A stretch of 64,000 nucleotides of DNA. Origin: Bacillota bacterium (GTDB lineage: Bacteria > Bacillota > UBA4882 > UBA8346). The notes beneath the pieces were generated by a model. It ran no database searches. It was given only the letters and a program-made list of their open reading frames with translations, and was not told the DNA's origin. The stretch's first letter is position 1. Each line of letters starts with the position of its first letter. Below are positions 34,325 to 44,164 of the stretch, one piece after another. The stretch spans positions 1 through 64,000 of the forward strand of contig JAEVYU010000061.1 in NCBI GenBank assembly GCA_023392595.1. Direction: 5' to 3'. Position numbers and translations under genes: made by a program.

Positions 34325-34941
34325 GCCGTTGTGACTCCGAGAGCGTTTAAGATAATTTCTAACGAACCCGGATCAGGGATAAGGAAGAAATGCCCATTAA
34401 TTTGCCGATCGGTCAGACTAAATTGCGTTTTTATCATCAAGGCGTAATCACCGATTATTCCTAAATCAATTAATGCTGTATTAACAATCGCGCCAACCAT
34501 ATCACATGCAAAAAAAGGAACGGATGATATTTGTTGTAATCCGGTCAACCGAGTAAGAGCATGTAAATATGCGCCGGTCATAATATTCCCAATTTCTTTC
34601 AATGCGGATTGTTCATACTCGAGAAATTCCTTCGTCGTCCCGGCAGCGCGCCGGGCGATTCGGTCCACCAGCGTCTTAGCCTCTGGAACCGCAAACAGAA
34701 ATACGATTTTCCCGGGGGCATCCCCGAAAACTCGCATATAGATACCGACTACTTCGTTTTCAGAACCCCCAAAAATATTACTGGCATCCGACAGGGGGAT
34801 AATCGAGACATCCGGTACGGTCATCTCAATTTTCTCCGCCACCAATTGAGAAAGGGCGGTGGCTGCATGTCCAGCTCCGATATTACCAATTTCTTTTAAA
34901 ACATCCAAATGGGTCTGGTCAAGGTCTATCATTCTAAACAT
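34312..34941 (-). CDS. cheC: CheY-P phosphatase CheC
   Basis: 209 residues from ATG 34941, which follows GGAGGGCTAAT and sits one base after the cheW stop; the longer frame to 34971 would run into cheW. Two phosphatase centres are visible: VLKEIGNIGAGHAATALS and SALKEIGNIMTGAYL, each with the E-x-x-N pair. Short relative to FliY because it lacks a FliN domain. It dephosphorylates CheY-P in adaptation together with CheD. Confidence 0.95.
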   Translation of the reverse strand: MFRMIDLDQTHLDVLKEIGNIGAGHAATALSQLVAEKIEMTVPDVSIIPLSDASNIFGGSENEVVGIYMRVFGDAPGKIVFLFAVPEAKTLVDRIARRAAGTTKEFLEYEQSALKEIGNIMTGAYLHALTRLTGLQQISSVPFFACDMVGAIVNTALIDLGIIGDYALMIKTQFSLTDRQINGHFFLIPDPGSLEIILNALGVTTAWQK

Positions 34942-34942
34942 A

Positions 34943-35437
34943 TTAGCCCTCCGACCCGTCCTGCATTTCATTAAGCTCTTTAACCTCTTCCGCCGAAAGC
35001 GCCCGTTCCAAATCCAAAAGAATAATTAACCGTTCTCCGATTTTGACAACTCCACTTAAAAAATAGGCATCCACACCCTTGGTAATTGAAGGCGCAAGTT
35101 CAATGGAGGATACCGGAACGCGCAAGACCTCCATAACCTGATCAACCATCATTCCGATTTGATTTCCGCTGACTTCAACAATAACAATTCTTGATTCGTG
35201 TCCGATTGCATGGACTACCAATCCAAACCGTTTTCGTAGATCAACGATCGGAACGATTTCTCCACGTAAGTTAATAACTCCCTCAACAAACCCAGGAGAT
35301 TTGGGAACCCTGGTGATCCCCTGACCCAACCGCTCTATTTCTCGAACTTGTAAAATATCAACGCCAAATTCCTCATCACCAAGTTTAAAAATTACAAGTT
35401 GCCGTGTTTCCTCGTGTACCTCGGTCTTTCCTTTCAT
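34943..35437 (-). CDS. cheW: Chemotaxis adaptor CheW
   Basis: 164 residues, start after AAAGGAGGAACAGGA. One CheW domain from about 12 to 150: LVIFKLGDEEFGVDILQVREI, VPKSPGFVEGVINLRGEIVPIVDLR and a late GVDAYFLSGVVKIGERLIILLD. It couples chemoreceptors to the CheA kinase at the receptor array. It lies 64 nt after cheA. Confidence 0.96.
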   Translation of the reverse strand: MKGKTEVHEETRQLVIFKLGDEEFGVDILQVREIERLGQGITRVPKSPGFVEGVINLRGEIVPIVDLRKRFGLVVHAIGHESRIVIVEVSGNQIGMMVDQVMEVLRVPVSSIELAPSITKGVDAYFLSGVVKIGERLIILLDLERALSAEEVKELNEMQDGSEG

Positions 35438-35501
35438 TCCTGTTCCTCCTTTAACAAAAGCTTTCGAAAGCTAACTGCGTTAAAAGTCCATCGCAGAAAG
35501 A

Positions 35502-37451
35502 TTAAGCGACCGCCCTCATATCTAAAATCAAGGCGACTTTGCCATCTCCGAGAATCGTTGCTCCGGCTATCCCTTTAATTGAACCAAGATAGCCGCCAAG
35601 TGATTTAATAACCACATCCTGCTGCCTTAATAAAGAATCAACCACACAACCGATTAAACGTTCACCGGTTCGAATAATCACTACATCCAAATCATCCAAC
35701 TGCTGATTTATTGCATCAGGAGTTCCTAACCGATCCTGCAGGCGAATGAGGGGAATGACCTCACCCCGCAACATGAGAACTTCCTGCTTGTTGATGCGCC
35801 TGATTTCACTTGGCTTGAGACTGACGATTTGTTCCACATAGCTGGAGGGAATTGCATAAATTTCCTTCCCAAGTTGAATCATCAGTGTCTGAATAATCGC
35901 CAAAGTTAAAGGCAAACGAATGGTAATCAAAGACCCTTCGCCATAAACCGATTCAATACTTACAAATCCGCCCAAAGAGTCTACTTTCGATTTTACGACA
36001 TCCATTCCCACCCCACGGCCGGAAACATTGGTTACTTGATCCGCTGTGGAAAAACCGGGCAAAAATGTAACCTCTAAAACATCTTGGTCATCCATTTCGT
36101 TAAGGGCTTCGGCAGATAAGAGACCTGCTTTCAATGCTTTTTCCTTAACTCTCCTGACATCAAACCCTTTACCGTCATCCTGAATGGTTATGATAACGCT
36201 ATTGCCTTCTTGATAGGCATTTAATACGACTTTTCCTTTAGGCGATTTGTTATTTCGTTCCCTTTCTTCCACTGTTTCAATGCCGTGATCCACTGCATTC
36301 CGAATCACATGGACCAAGGGATCACCGATTTCATCGATTACAGTCCGGTCCAGCTCTGTTTCAGCCCCGTGAATTTCAAGCTCGATTTCTTTTCCAAGTT
36401 CACGGGACAAATCTCTAATCAAACGGGGAAAACGGGAAAATACGGTATCGATCGGAACCATGCGGGCTCGCATAACACTATCTCGTAAATCCAAGGTGAG
36501 ACGGCCAACTTGCTCGACGACTTCATTCAAATCCCTGGAACCAATCGTCGTCCCAAGCGCTTCCAATCTTGAACGGCTGATAACAAGCTCCGCGACGAGA
36601 TTCATCAAATCATCCAGTTTCTTTATTTCGACCCGAACTGTTTGTTGGGGGCTAATCTTACCTTTGTCATGTTCAACAGTTTCCAGAACCCGCTTCTCAG
36701 TAAGTAGCTGATCGATTTTGGGTTCTTCGGCGGAAACTTTATCGACATCCATAATATTGGTGATGGCTTTAACAAAATCCTCCGCTGAGCTGGTCGACAC
36801 CACTCCGATAATGAACTGTAAATCAAAATGTTCATCTTCCAAATCTTTAACAGTCGGAATACTGCGGATAATCGTTCCTAATCTTTCTATCTCCCGTAAC
36901 ACCATAAATACACGGGCGCCTTTTAATAGACAATTTTCAACCAATGTCACATGCAGATGATAAAATTTAGCTCCAGCCGCAACCGCAGTCTGAATTTGTT
37001 CTTTCTCGGTTTCCGCATAACGCAACTGCAGATTTTGACGCCGTTCCCCCTGGGGTTGTGCTACTGCCACGTCTCCGTTGACAAAGCGTCGTAAGCCTTG
37101 AACAACTCCGGTAATTTCAATATCCTCTTCAATTCCTTCACCGATTTTATTTGCTAAAATCTCAAGTAAATCCACAGATTCAAATAATGTGTTGGTGATT
37201 TCGGAATTCAGGGCGATTTCTTTGGAACGGAGTTTGCTCAAGACATCTTCCATGGCATGAGTCAAATTACTCATTTTATTAAAGCCCATGGTCGCCGAGG
37301 CGCCTTTTAAAGTGTGCGCGGCGCGAAAAATCTTATCTAAAATGGCAGAATTCTCCGGATCATGCTCGAGTTCCAGCAATGATTGATTCAAAGTTTGAAG
37401 ATGCTCTTGGCTTTCATCAATAAAAACGCTCAAATATTGGGAAACTTCCAT
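35502..37451 (-). CDS. cheA: Chemotaxis histidine kinase CheA
   Basis: 649 residues. P1 phosphotransfer domain with the phosphorylated H46 in FRAAHTLKGASATMGF; a CheY/CheB-binding P2-like domain at about 160-240; P3 dimerisation from about 270; P4 kinase domain with the N box HVIRNAVDHGIE (381-392) and G box DDGKGF (425-430); and P5 CheW-like domain at 515-649. All catalytic boxes look intact. It phosphorylates CheY (47307 in this window). No cheB lies next to it, in contrast to Bacillus. Confidence 0.97.
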   Translation of the reverse strand: MEVSQYLSVFIDESQEHLQTLNQSLLELEHDPENSAILDKIFRAAHTLKGASATMGFNKMSNLTHAMEDVLSKLRSKEIALNSEITNTLFESVDLLEILANKIGEGIEEDIEITGVVQGLRRFVNGDVAVAQPQGERRQNLQLRYAETEKEQIQTAVAAGAKFYHLHVTLVENCLLKGARVFMVLREIERLGTIIRSIPTVKDLEDEHFDLQFIIGVVSTSSAEDFVKAITNIMDVDKVSAEEPKIDQLLTEKRVLETVEHDKGKISPQQTVRVEIKKLDDLMNLVAELVISRSRLEALGTTIGSRDLNEVVEQVGRLTLDLRDSVMRARMVPIDTVFSRFPRLIRDLSRELGKEIELEIHGAETELDRTVIDEIGDPLVHVIRNAVDHGIETVEERERNNKSPKGKVVLNAYQEGNSVIITIQDDGKGFDVRRVKEKALKAGLLSAEALNEMDDQDVLEVTFLPGFSTADQVTNVSGRGVGMDVVKSKVDSLGGFVSIESVYGEGSLITIRLPLTLAIIQTLMIQLGKEIYAIPSSYVEQIVSLKPSEIRRINKQEVLMLRGEVIPLIRLQDRLGTPDAINQQLDDLDVVIIRTGERLIGCVVDSLLRQQDVVIKSLGGYLGSIKGIAGATILGDGKVALILDMRAVA

Positions 37452-37470
37452 AATCCTTCCCCCTCAAGGG

Positions 37471-38121
37471 TTAAATTAGACCTTTTACACGCAATTCCTG
37501 CTGCTTATAAATAAATTTCAGAATCTTCTTTTTCTTGCTGTCGGACATGTTCAAATAGCGCAAACTGACCCAGAAATTATTCGGTGAACCCGGTTCGGGA
37601 TGATCTAAACGCCCCACCCTGACTACATCGGCATAGGCCATGATTTCTTCATTACTATCCGGAAGCATAATTGCAAGTTTAAGTTTGGTATGCAAAGGAT
37701 ACTCTTCGGGAGCTTCAATCCTTATCCCTCCGGCGCTGATATCTACCGAGTTTATACTGTAAGAAGCCACCGGAATTTCGTTCCTGTAAAAATAAAGAAG
37801 CTCAACCGGAATCCGAACAGCCAGTCGTACATCCGAACGGTCCCTCCGTTCAATAGTAGCGGGTATCGAAACGGTCAGAGGCTTAGAATCATTTTCAGCC
37901 AAATCAACCACTCTGCCGTTAAACACATACCTGGCTTCTTCTTTGCAAATATGAATGGTTAATGATGCACCCAATTTCAGTGGAATAGCAGTTCCCGCCA
38001 AACGTGGCGTTTCGAGATTCAATTTAGTATCCAAAACGCGAACGATACGGCTGGGATACTCTCCTCGAAAATATCCGTCCGAAATTTCAATTTCAACATA
38101 GTCACCGTTTTCAAAACTCAT
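37471..38121 (-). CDS. Flagellar brake-type PilZ protein (YcgR/YpfA-like)
   Basis: 216 residues. An N-terminal YcgR-type domain (about 1-88) is followed by a PilZ domain with the c-di-GMP-binding arginines R95 and R99 in ERRDRSDVRL and the second motif DISAGG (D127, S129, G132). Such proteins bind c-di-GMP and slow or halt the motor, or in Bacillus inhibit motility as DgrA/YpfA. It occupies the place between flhG and cheA where Bacillus has cheB. Start after TGAGGTAATAAAA. Confidence 0.9.
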   Translation of the reverse strand: MSFENGDYVEIEISDGYFRGEYPSRIVRVLDTKLNLETPRLAGTAIPLKLGASLTIHICKEEARYVFNGRVVDLAENDSKPLTVSIPATIERRDRSDVRLAVRIPVELLYFYRNEIPVASYSINSVDISAGGIRIEAPEEYPLHTKLKLAIMLPDSNEEIMAYADVVRVGRLDHPEPGSPNNFWVSLRYLNMSDSKKKKILKFIYKQQELRVKGLI

Positions 38122-38136
38122 TTTTATTACCTCAAA

Positions 38137-39000
38137 TTAACGAAATTTCTCAATCAGTCGGTCAAAAAAGCCCGTTGAATGATGTAAACTTTCCATACCG
38201 TTACTCAATAGGTTTCGAGCGATTTGATCTACCGATTGACCCGCCATTGAGCGCGGGTGGCTAATAATAAAAGGTTGCTGTTCCTTAACCGCCCTCGGGA
38301 TAATTGGATCGTACGGGATATACCCTAGCGGCAACAAATCGACACCCAAAAAACGTTTCGATACAGTAGAGAGCCTATCCACGACTTGACTTCCTTCGCT
38401 GTCGTTTTTGACCATATTGACCACAAGCCAAATCAAGGTATTGGGATCACTGCTTGCTACCACTTTGATCAACCCATAGGCATCCGTGATTGCTGTCGGT
38501 TCAGGTGTAGTAACAACAACAACTTCCCCGGCGGCAAGCACAAATTTCAAAACGTTTTTGGATAAACCTGCTCCGGTATCTATTATCATTATATCGGCAT
38601 ATTTTTCAATTTCATTTAGTTCCAGTAAACATTGTTCCAAACTTTTTTCACTTAAATTAGCGAGCTTATAAACTCCGGACCCACTGGCAATAACCCGTAA
38701 TCCGGCAGGACCATTGATCATTACATCCATGATTTTCTTTTCGCCTAAGATAACGTGTCCCAAGTTATAAGGGGGGAGTACTCCCATGATTACATCCACA
38801 TTGGCCAGTCCCAAATCCGCATCAACCAACAACGGTTTGGCTCCAAGTTTAGCAAGGGCAATTCCCATATTCACCGAAAAATTGGTTTTGCCGACTCCAC
38901 CTTTACCACTGGTTACAGCGATAACGCGCGTTTGATTTGTAAGGTTCTTATTGCCAGCACCCCTGACAATTTCCCGTAATCGTTCAGCCTGGTCCGCCAT
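38137..39000 (-). CDS. flhG: Flagellar number/placement ATPase FlhG (YlxH, MinD/ParA family)
   Basis: 287 residues from ATG 39000 behind AGAGGTGG. An N-terminal segment with QAERLREIV, the FlhF-activating DQAxxLR motif, precedes the deviant Walker A SGKGGVGKTN; DADLGLANVDV and IIDTGAG are the Walker A' and B regions. A C-terminal amphipathic helix (FFDRLIEKFR) should bind membrane. It acts with FlhF to set flagellar number and position. Confidence 0.95.
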   Translation of the reverse strand: MADQAERLREIVRGAGNKNLTNQTRVIAVTSGKGGVGKTNFSVNMGIALAKLGAKPLLVDADLGLANVDVIMGVLPPYNLGHVILGEKKIMDVMINGPAGLRVIASGSGVYKLANLSEKSLEQCLLELNEIEKYADIMIIDTGAGLSKNVLKFVLAAGEVVVVTTPEPTAITDAYGLIKVVASSDPNTLIWLVVNMVKNDSEGSQVVDRLSTVSKRFLGVDLLPLGYIPYDPIIPRAVKEQQPFIISHPRSMAGQSVDQIARNLLSNGMESLHHSTGFFDRLIEKFR

Positions 39001-39046
39001 AGCCACCTCTTCTAAAATCTAAAAATACTCCTTTGTAGCGAATGAA

Positions 39047-40483
39047 TTATATTAAATGGGAAAGTAGTTTATCCGATTTCGCTATTTCGATATCATCCGG
39101 AACATTTTGGCCAGTGGTTAAATATGAAATCGGCCTGCGAATTTTCCAAGCCAAACTAACTATGGAGCCAAAACTATCGGTTTCATCAAGTTTGGTAAAA
39201 ATTAAATGAGTATAAGCAATCTGCGAAAAATTCTCCGCGATACTAATCATATCTTGGTATCTCGTAGTAGCGCTAATGGCTAATAATATCAAGCCAATCT
39301 TGGAATGAGACAAAAATTTCTTCAATTCATCCATCATGGCTTGATTATGGGGACTACGCCCGGCGGTGTCAATGAGAATCAAGTCGCAATCATGCAAATT
39401 TTGAAATGATTGACTTAAATCTGCCGGTTTATAAACCACCTCGACCGGCAGGTTAATAATATCGCCATAGGTTTTTAAATGTTCAACCGCTGCGATCCGA
39501 TAGGTATCAATTGTTATTAAGCCAACCTTCTTGCCTTCGAACAAATTATAATTTGCAGCCAATTTAGCAATGGTCGTAGTTTTTCCAACACCTGTCGGTC
39601 CAATCAAGGCCATGATTTGCTGTTCGCCCTGAATCCCCAACTGAATGGGTTCAGAAAACATCAGTCTTGAAGAAAGAACTTGCCGGCAATAAGCTGCCCA
39701 ACCTCCATTCTCATCTCCATTCCCTTCAAGAAGATAACCTGGGATTTGAAGGAGCAGATAGTCGATGAGTTCTCCTTCAAATCCAAGACTCTGTAAATAT
39801 TGGCGAAAATTATCCAAAACAGCGTTATTTCGCTCGCCGGAATTCGAATTGGCAAAAGCGGGGGACTGGGTTTGCGGCATTGGCTTTTTTGTCGCTACTT
39901 GCCGAATTAGTTCTTTCATTTCGGCAATTTCTTCTTGCAAAGATGTTAGCGTTGGTACATTGGACTGTACATTATTTGGAAAATTAACAGCCGGTTCGGT
40001 ATTGGTATTGGTATTGGTATAAATCCCGGACGCAGCAGGTATATTCGTTTGATTGGCCATTCCCGTCTGAGCTTGAGTATGCATGATACTCGGTACTGAA
40101 AATGGTTGCGTTTGGGCAATAAAAGGCTGAGGCGCGGCTTGAGCCAGCACCGGTGTGCTGACGACCAGCGGTACTATTTCTTGAGCTACGTTTCCACTAA
40201 CAACTGACGGCGCGGCTTGCGGTATTGAATTCATATTGGAAACAGGCGTAGCAGTTGGAACAGTAACATTTTCTTGGACAGGATCAGCTTTTTTAGGCCG
40301 GTTTTCTCCAACTTTTTCATCTACCGCAGCAATAACTTCGAAGCGCCGTTGAGAAAACAGCCCCAAGAAACCGCCTTCCTTGAAAGGTTTGGTATGTAAA
40401 ATAATGGCGTTCCGTCCTAAATCATTTTTAACTCGAGTAATAGCTTCCTGAATGGAATCAGCGACATAACGTTTGACTCTCAT
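39047..40483 (-). CDS. flhF: Flagellar SRP-like GTPase FlhF
   Basis: 478 residues. The N-terminal basic part MRVKRYVADSIQEAI is typical; a long low-complexity linker rich in Pro, Gln, Thr and Asn covers about 65-215, and includes a TN repeat encoded by a short GGTATT microsatellite at 40001-40020. The NG GTPase domain has LIGPTGVGKTTT (293-304), DTYRIAAVEHL, DTAGRSPH and TKLDET. It recruits early flagellar parts to the pole or site of assembly. The ATG overlaps the flhA stop (TAATG). Confidence 0.95.
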   Translation of the reverse strand: MRVKRYVADSIQEAITRVKNDLGRNAIILHTKPFKEGGFLGLFSQRRFEVIAAVDEKVGENRPKKADPVQENVTVPTATPVSNMNSIPQAAPSVVSGNVAQEIVPLVVSTPVLAQAAPQPFIAQTQPFSVPSIMHTQAQTGMANQTNIPAASGIYTNTNTNTEPAVNFPNNVQSNVPTLTSLQEEIAEMKELIRQVATKKPMPQTQSPAFANSNSGERNNAVLDNFRQYLQSLGFEGELIDYLLLQIPGYLLEGNGDENGGWAAYCRQVLSSRLMFSEPIQLGIQGEQQIMALIGPTGVGKTTTIAKLAANYNLFEGKKVGLITIDTYRIAAVEHLKTYGDIINLPVEVVYKPADLSQSFQNLHDCDLILIDTAGRSPHNQAMMDELKKFLSHSKIGLILLAISATTRYQDMISIAENFSQIAYTHLIFTKLDETDSFGSIVSLAWKIRRPISYLTTGQNVPDDIEIAKSDKLLSHLI

Positions 40484-42570
40484 TACTCAACCCCCACCGC
40501 TCCAACAGAATGAACTTCAGCATCCGGATTGATTTCATTATAGGATAATACCAGCAATTTCGAGGAAAGGCGCTCAGTCAATTTATGAAATGTAAGTCGA
40601 ATCGCAGGGGAACATAAAATAACCGGTTGATACCCTAAGCTGGTAACCTCCTTTACCAATTCGCCGATTTTATCATAAATTCTTTGAATCATACGCGGAT
40701 CTAAAGTAATCCCAGTTTGATCATTTGATTCCCGTTGCATTTTCAATAAGATTTGTTCCAGGCCAGGATCTAGTGTAATGACACGAATAACTCCATCATC
40801 AGCTTGTACCATTTTTGTTATTTGGCGAGCTAAAGCTTGCCTTACGTATTCGGTGAGAGTTTCCGGATCTTTTACATTCGGGGAATAATCCGCCAAAGTC
40901 TCCAGAATTGTAATTAAATTACGGATTGGAATACCTTCCTTTAGCAAATTAACCAGGACTTTTTGAACCTCGCCGATGGTCATCAGATTCGGTATCAGTT
41001 CACTCACCACGACACTGTACTCTTCCTTAACATTATTGATCAAGGCCTGAACTTCCTGGCGTCCAAGCAGTTCATAGGCATGTTGTTTAATGACTTCGGT
41101 TAAATGGGTTGCCAGAACCGAAGGCGGATCAACAACGGTATATCCGGCTATTTCCGCTTCATCTCTTTGGTTTTCAGTGACCCAAAGCGCCGGTAAACCG
41201 AACGCAGGCTCAGTCGTGGGAATTCCTTCAATCGGTTCGGAAACAATTCCGGAATCCATTGCCAAATAATAATTAGGAATGATTTCTCCCCGGGATATAT
41301 CGACGCCTCTAATTTTTATTACATACGCGGTAGGCTGCAATTGCATATTATCTCTAATTCTGACCGGAGGTAGGACCATACCGAGTTCCAAAGCAGTTTG
41401 GCGGCGAATCATGGTGACCCGGTCAAAAAGGTCGCCACCCTGATTGGGATCAACAAGCGGAATCAACCGGTAACCGATCTCCAATTCCATGGGGTCAATT
41501 TGTAATAATGAGTTGACGTTTTCAGGCTTTTTCCCTTCATCGGCTGTCGCTCCGGCGGTTCCGGCTTCACTTCCGCCGGCTAATTCCGGAACGGCCGACA
41601 TTTTACTCAACCCTTGACCCATCAAAGCAATTAAACCGGCCACCACAAAAAACGGCAATTTGGGCATTCCTGGTATAATTCCAAATATCGCGATAACAAT
41701 GGCTACAATATTAAAAATCCGCGGATAGGCCAGCAATTGTTTGGTTAAATCCGTTCCCAAATTGTCTTCTGCCGCCGACCTGGTTACCAGAATACCGGTT
41801 GCAGTCGACAGCAATAAGGCCGGTATCAACGTTACCAAGCCGTCACCGATTGTCAACAAGGAATAGGTTTGGAGCGACTGTTGCCACGAAAATCCTTTTT
41901 GTGTCGCGCCAATAATAAACCCTCCGACCAAATTGACTACAATAATCAGAATACCGGCAATTGCATCCCCTTTAACAAATTTACTGGCGCCGTCCATCGC
42001 TCCGTAGAAATCCGCCTCGCGTTCGACTTCGCGGCGTCTGGTTCTGGCTTCGGTATCATTAATAATGCCGGCATTTAAATCAGCATCAATACTCATTTGT
42101 TTGCCGGGCATTGCATCCAAGGTAAATCTGGCCGCTACTTCGGCAACCCGTTCCGAACCTTTGGTAATGACAACAAATTGAATAATCGTCAAAATAATAA
42201 ACATTACAAAACCAACGACGGGATTTCCCCGGGCCATTACGGTTCCAAATGCGTGAATAACCGTTCCGGCTTGAGCATCCGATAAAATCAACCTGGAAGA
42301 AGAAACATTGAGCGCCAATCGAAAAAGGGTGGTAATGAGCAATAAAGTTGGAAAAACAGAAAACTCCAAGCTTTTCCGGATATTCATCGTTAATAAAACA
42401 ACGACCATACCGGCACAGATATTAATTGTCAAAAATATATCCAAAAGAAAAGACGGCAAGGGAATAATGAACATTACCAAAACCAAGATAATGATCACAA
42501 CCACAGCCATTTCGCCGTTTTGTAGCATTTTTTGCGATAAATGTTGTTGAGGTTGTATTTCTGCAGCCAT
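40483..42570 (-). CDS. flhA: Flagellar export gate protein FlhA
   Basis: 695 residues. Eight membrane segments lie between about 20 and 310, with the FHIPEP-family signature around residues 140-215 (GSERVAEVAARFTLDAMPGK, then the Asp-rich DADLNAGIINDTEA). The C-terminal cytoplasmic domain (about 360-690) begins after a linker with EGKKPENVNSLL and holds ELIPNLMTIGEVQKVLVNLL. It forms the nonameric ring that receives substrates and chaperones. Start after GGAAAGGATTCCA. Confidence 0.97.
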   Translation of the reverse strand: MAAEIQPQQHLSQKMLQNGEMAVVVIIILVLVMFIIPLPSFLLDIFLTINICAGMVVVLLTMNIRKSLEFSVFPTLLLITTLFRLALNVSSSRLILSDAQAGTVIHAFGTVMARGNPVVGFVMFIILTIIQFVVITKGSERVAEVAARFTLDAMPGKQMSIDADLNAGIINDTEARTRRREVEREADFYGAMDGASKFVKGDAIAGILIIVVNLVGGFIIGATQKGFSWQQSLQTYSLLTIGDGLVTLIPALLLSTATGILVTRSAAEDNLGTDLTKQLLAYPRIFNIVAIVIAIFGIIPGMPKLPFFVVAGLIALMGQGLSKMSAVPELAGGSEAGTAGATADEGKKPENVNSLLQIDPMELEIGYRLIPLVDPNQGGDLFDRVTMIRRQTALELGMVLPPVRIRDNMQLQPTAYVIKIRGVDISRGEIIPNYYLAMDSGIVSEPIEGIPTTEPAFGLPALWVTENQRDEAEIAGYTVVDPPSVLATHLTEVIKQHAYELLGRQEVQALINNVKEEYSVVVSELIPNLMTIGEVQKVLVNLLKEGIPIRNLITILETLADYSPNVKDPETLTEYVRQALARQITKMVQADDGVIRVITLDPGLEQILLKMQRESNDQTGITLDPRMIQRIYDKIGELVKEVTSLGYQPVILCSPAIRLTFHKLTERLSSKLLVLSYNEINPDAEVHSVGAVGVE

Positions 42571-42655
42571 TGGAATCCTTTCCAGAAATCGGTTCCGCGT
42601 TCTAATCCTTCAAACAATCGTCCAAAAACTTACGGTTGGAAATTTTCAAAACCCC

Positions 42656-42907
42656 TCAGCGCCTCTCTATAAAAAGGCAATTTTCTTCTCTATAAAATGA
42701 AATTCTTTGCTTAAATGGATCATCTTTGGTTAAATTACCATATTTAATGATTCTAGGAGTTATTCCTAACTCCTTCTTTTCTATTGATACTAACTTGCAG
42801 ATTCTTAATGATTCAAACGAGCCGATTGCGTCAATTTCACAAATTCCCTCCGAAAAACATTTCCATGTAAGCCCGATAGTACCGGCTTTCAGCAAACAAT
42901 GACTCAT
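42656..42907 (-). CDS. Unknown small protein between flhB and flhA
   Basis: 83 residues. It starts 12 nt after the flhB stop, with only a weak ribosome site (AATGAAG). The sequence is mixed in composition with four cysteines, no membrane segment and no motif I recognise; the pattern of short beta-like strands resembles FlbD- or PilZ-sized domains, but no match is claimed. Other fla operons that I know have flhB directly followed by flhA. It may be a lineage-specific operon gene or a chance frame. Confidence 0.5.
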   Translation of the reverse strand: MSHCLLKAGTIGLTWKCFSEGICEIDAIGSFESLRICKLVSIEKKELGITPRIIKYGNLTKDDPFKQRISFYREENCLFIERR

Positions 42908-42919
42908 TGAAACTTCATT

Positions 42920-44164
42920 TTAGGCTCGTTTACGCTTGAGCCTATAAACAAATGCCAATACCTCCGCTACGGCTTGATATAGTTTATCAGGCACAGCCTC
43001 GCCGATTTCAACCGTCTTGAATAAAGATTGCGCAAGCGGCCGGTTTTCAACTAATGCAACCCCGCTGGAAATAGCAAGCTCTTTAATCTTTTCGGCAATA
43101 AATCCCTCGCCTTTGGCAACCACAATTGGAGCTGCCATCGTGGTCGGATCATATCGCAAAGCGATCGCTAAGTGGGTCGGGTTCGTAATAACTACATCGG
43201 CTTTAGGAACATCTTGCATCATGCGGCGAGCCGCTATCTGGTGCTGCCTCTGGCGGATCTTATTTTTAATTAAAGGATTTCCTTCAGTTTGTTTAAATTC
43301 GTCCCGGATTTCTTTTTTCGTCATCCGTAAACTCTTGTTATATTGCCATCGTTGGTACATATAGTCCATCAACGCCAATATCAATAAAAAAATACAAATT
43401 TTTAAAGAGACCTGATAGAGAATATTCCAAATAATCCTGGCAACATCAAAGGCCGAGAGTTTAACCGCATCAATTAAGAAATTGACACGGTCCCGAATTG
43501 TAGAATAAACAAAGTATATTACAATGACTAATTTTAGAATCGATTTAACCAGTTCCACCAAACCCTGGGAACTGAACATCCGTTGAAATCCGCTGAGAGG
43601 GTTAAGTCGGCTAAATTTGGGTTTTAATGGTTCCAAAGTAAAAAGCGGGCCGACTTGAAGCACATTCACAATTACCCCGACCAGTGCGGCGCCAAGTCCT
43701 ATCGGTAAAAAAATCCGTAAGAAAAAAATGCAATTTTTTATCAGAATACTATTGAGATTACTCTCTGATAACTGCTTGTTTAAAATCTCGGGCCCCAAAT
43801 TATTTTGAACATATACCAACAATTCATGGTAAAACCATCCGCCGAAATAATTCAAAATAACCAGTAACGCCAGTAATGCAATGACCGTATTTAATTCCGT
43901 GCTCTTGGCAACCTGTCCCTTTTTACGGGCTTCAGATTTGCGCCTGGGAGTAGCTTCTTCGGTTTTATCGGGGTCTTGCGCAAAAAATTGTAGGTCGATC
44001 CGTATCGGTTCCGATTCCTTTACCAAAATAGATTGGATTAAAAATCGAACCCTGATAAAACTGGATTTTAGTATGATCAGAAAGTTTTTAAGATATGAAA
44101 TGCATATAACCTGCAGAATCGCCATTTTAGAAAACTCGCTTTCCATTTCAAGCATCCATGTCAT
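42920..44164 (-). CDS. flhB: Flagellar export switch protein FlhB
   Basis: 414 residues as opened by ATG 44164. The family portion starts at IDLQFFAQDPDKTEEATPRRKSEARKKG-like sequence from about residue 56 (shown in part), then has four membrane segments (about 90-290) and the autocleavage site ADVVITNPTHLA, where cleavage occurs between Asn and Pro. The C-terminal substrate-specificity domain has EKIKELA and VPDKLYQAVAEVLAFVYRLK. The first 55 residues are atypical, so the true start may be the internal TTG near 44023 or a non-standard codon. It switches export from hook to filament substrates. Confidence 0.93.
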   Translation of the reverse strand: MTWMLEMESEFSKMAILQVICISYLKNFLIILKSSFIRVRFLIQSILVKESEPIRIDLQFFAQDPDKTEEATPRRKSEARKKGQVAKSTELNTVIALLALLVILNYFGGWFYHELLVYVQNNLGPEILNKQLSESNLNSILIKNCIFFLRIFLPIGLGAALVGVIVNVLQVGPLFTLEPLKPKFSRLNPLSGFQRMFSSQGLVELVKSILKLVIVIYFVYSTIRDRVNFLIDAVKLSAFDVARIIWNILYQVSLKICIFLLILALMDYMYQRWQYNKSLRMTKKEIRDEFKQTEGNPLIKNKIRQRQHQIAARRMMQDVPKADVVITNPTHLAIALRYDPTTMAAPIVVAKGEGFIAEKIKELAISSGVALVENRPLAQSLFKTVEIGEAVPDKLYQAVAEVLAFVYRLKRKRA

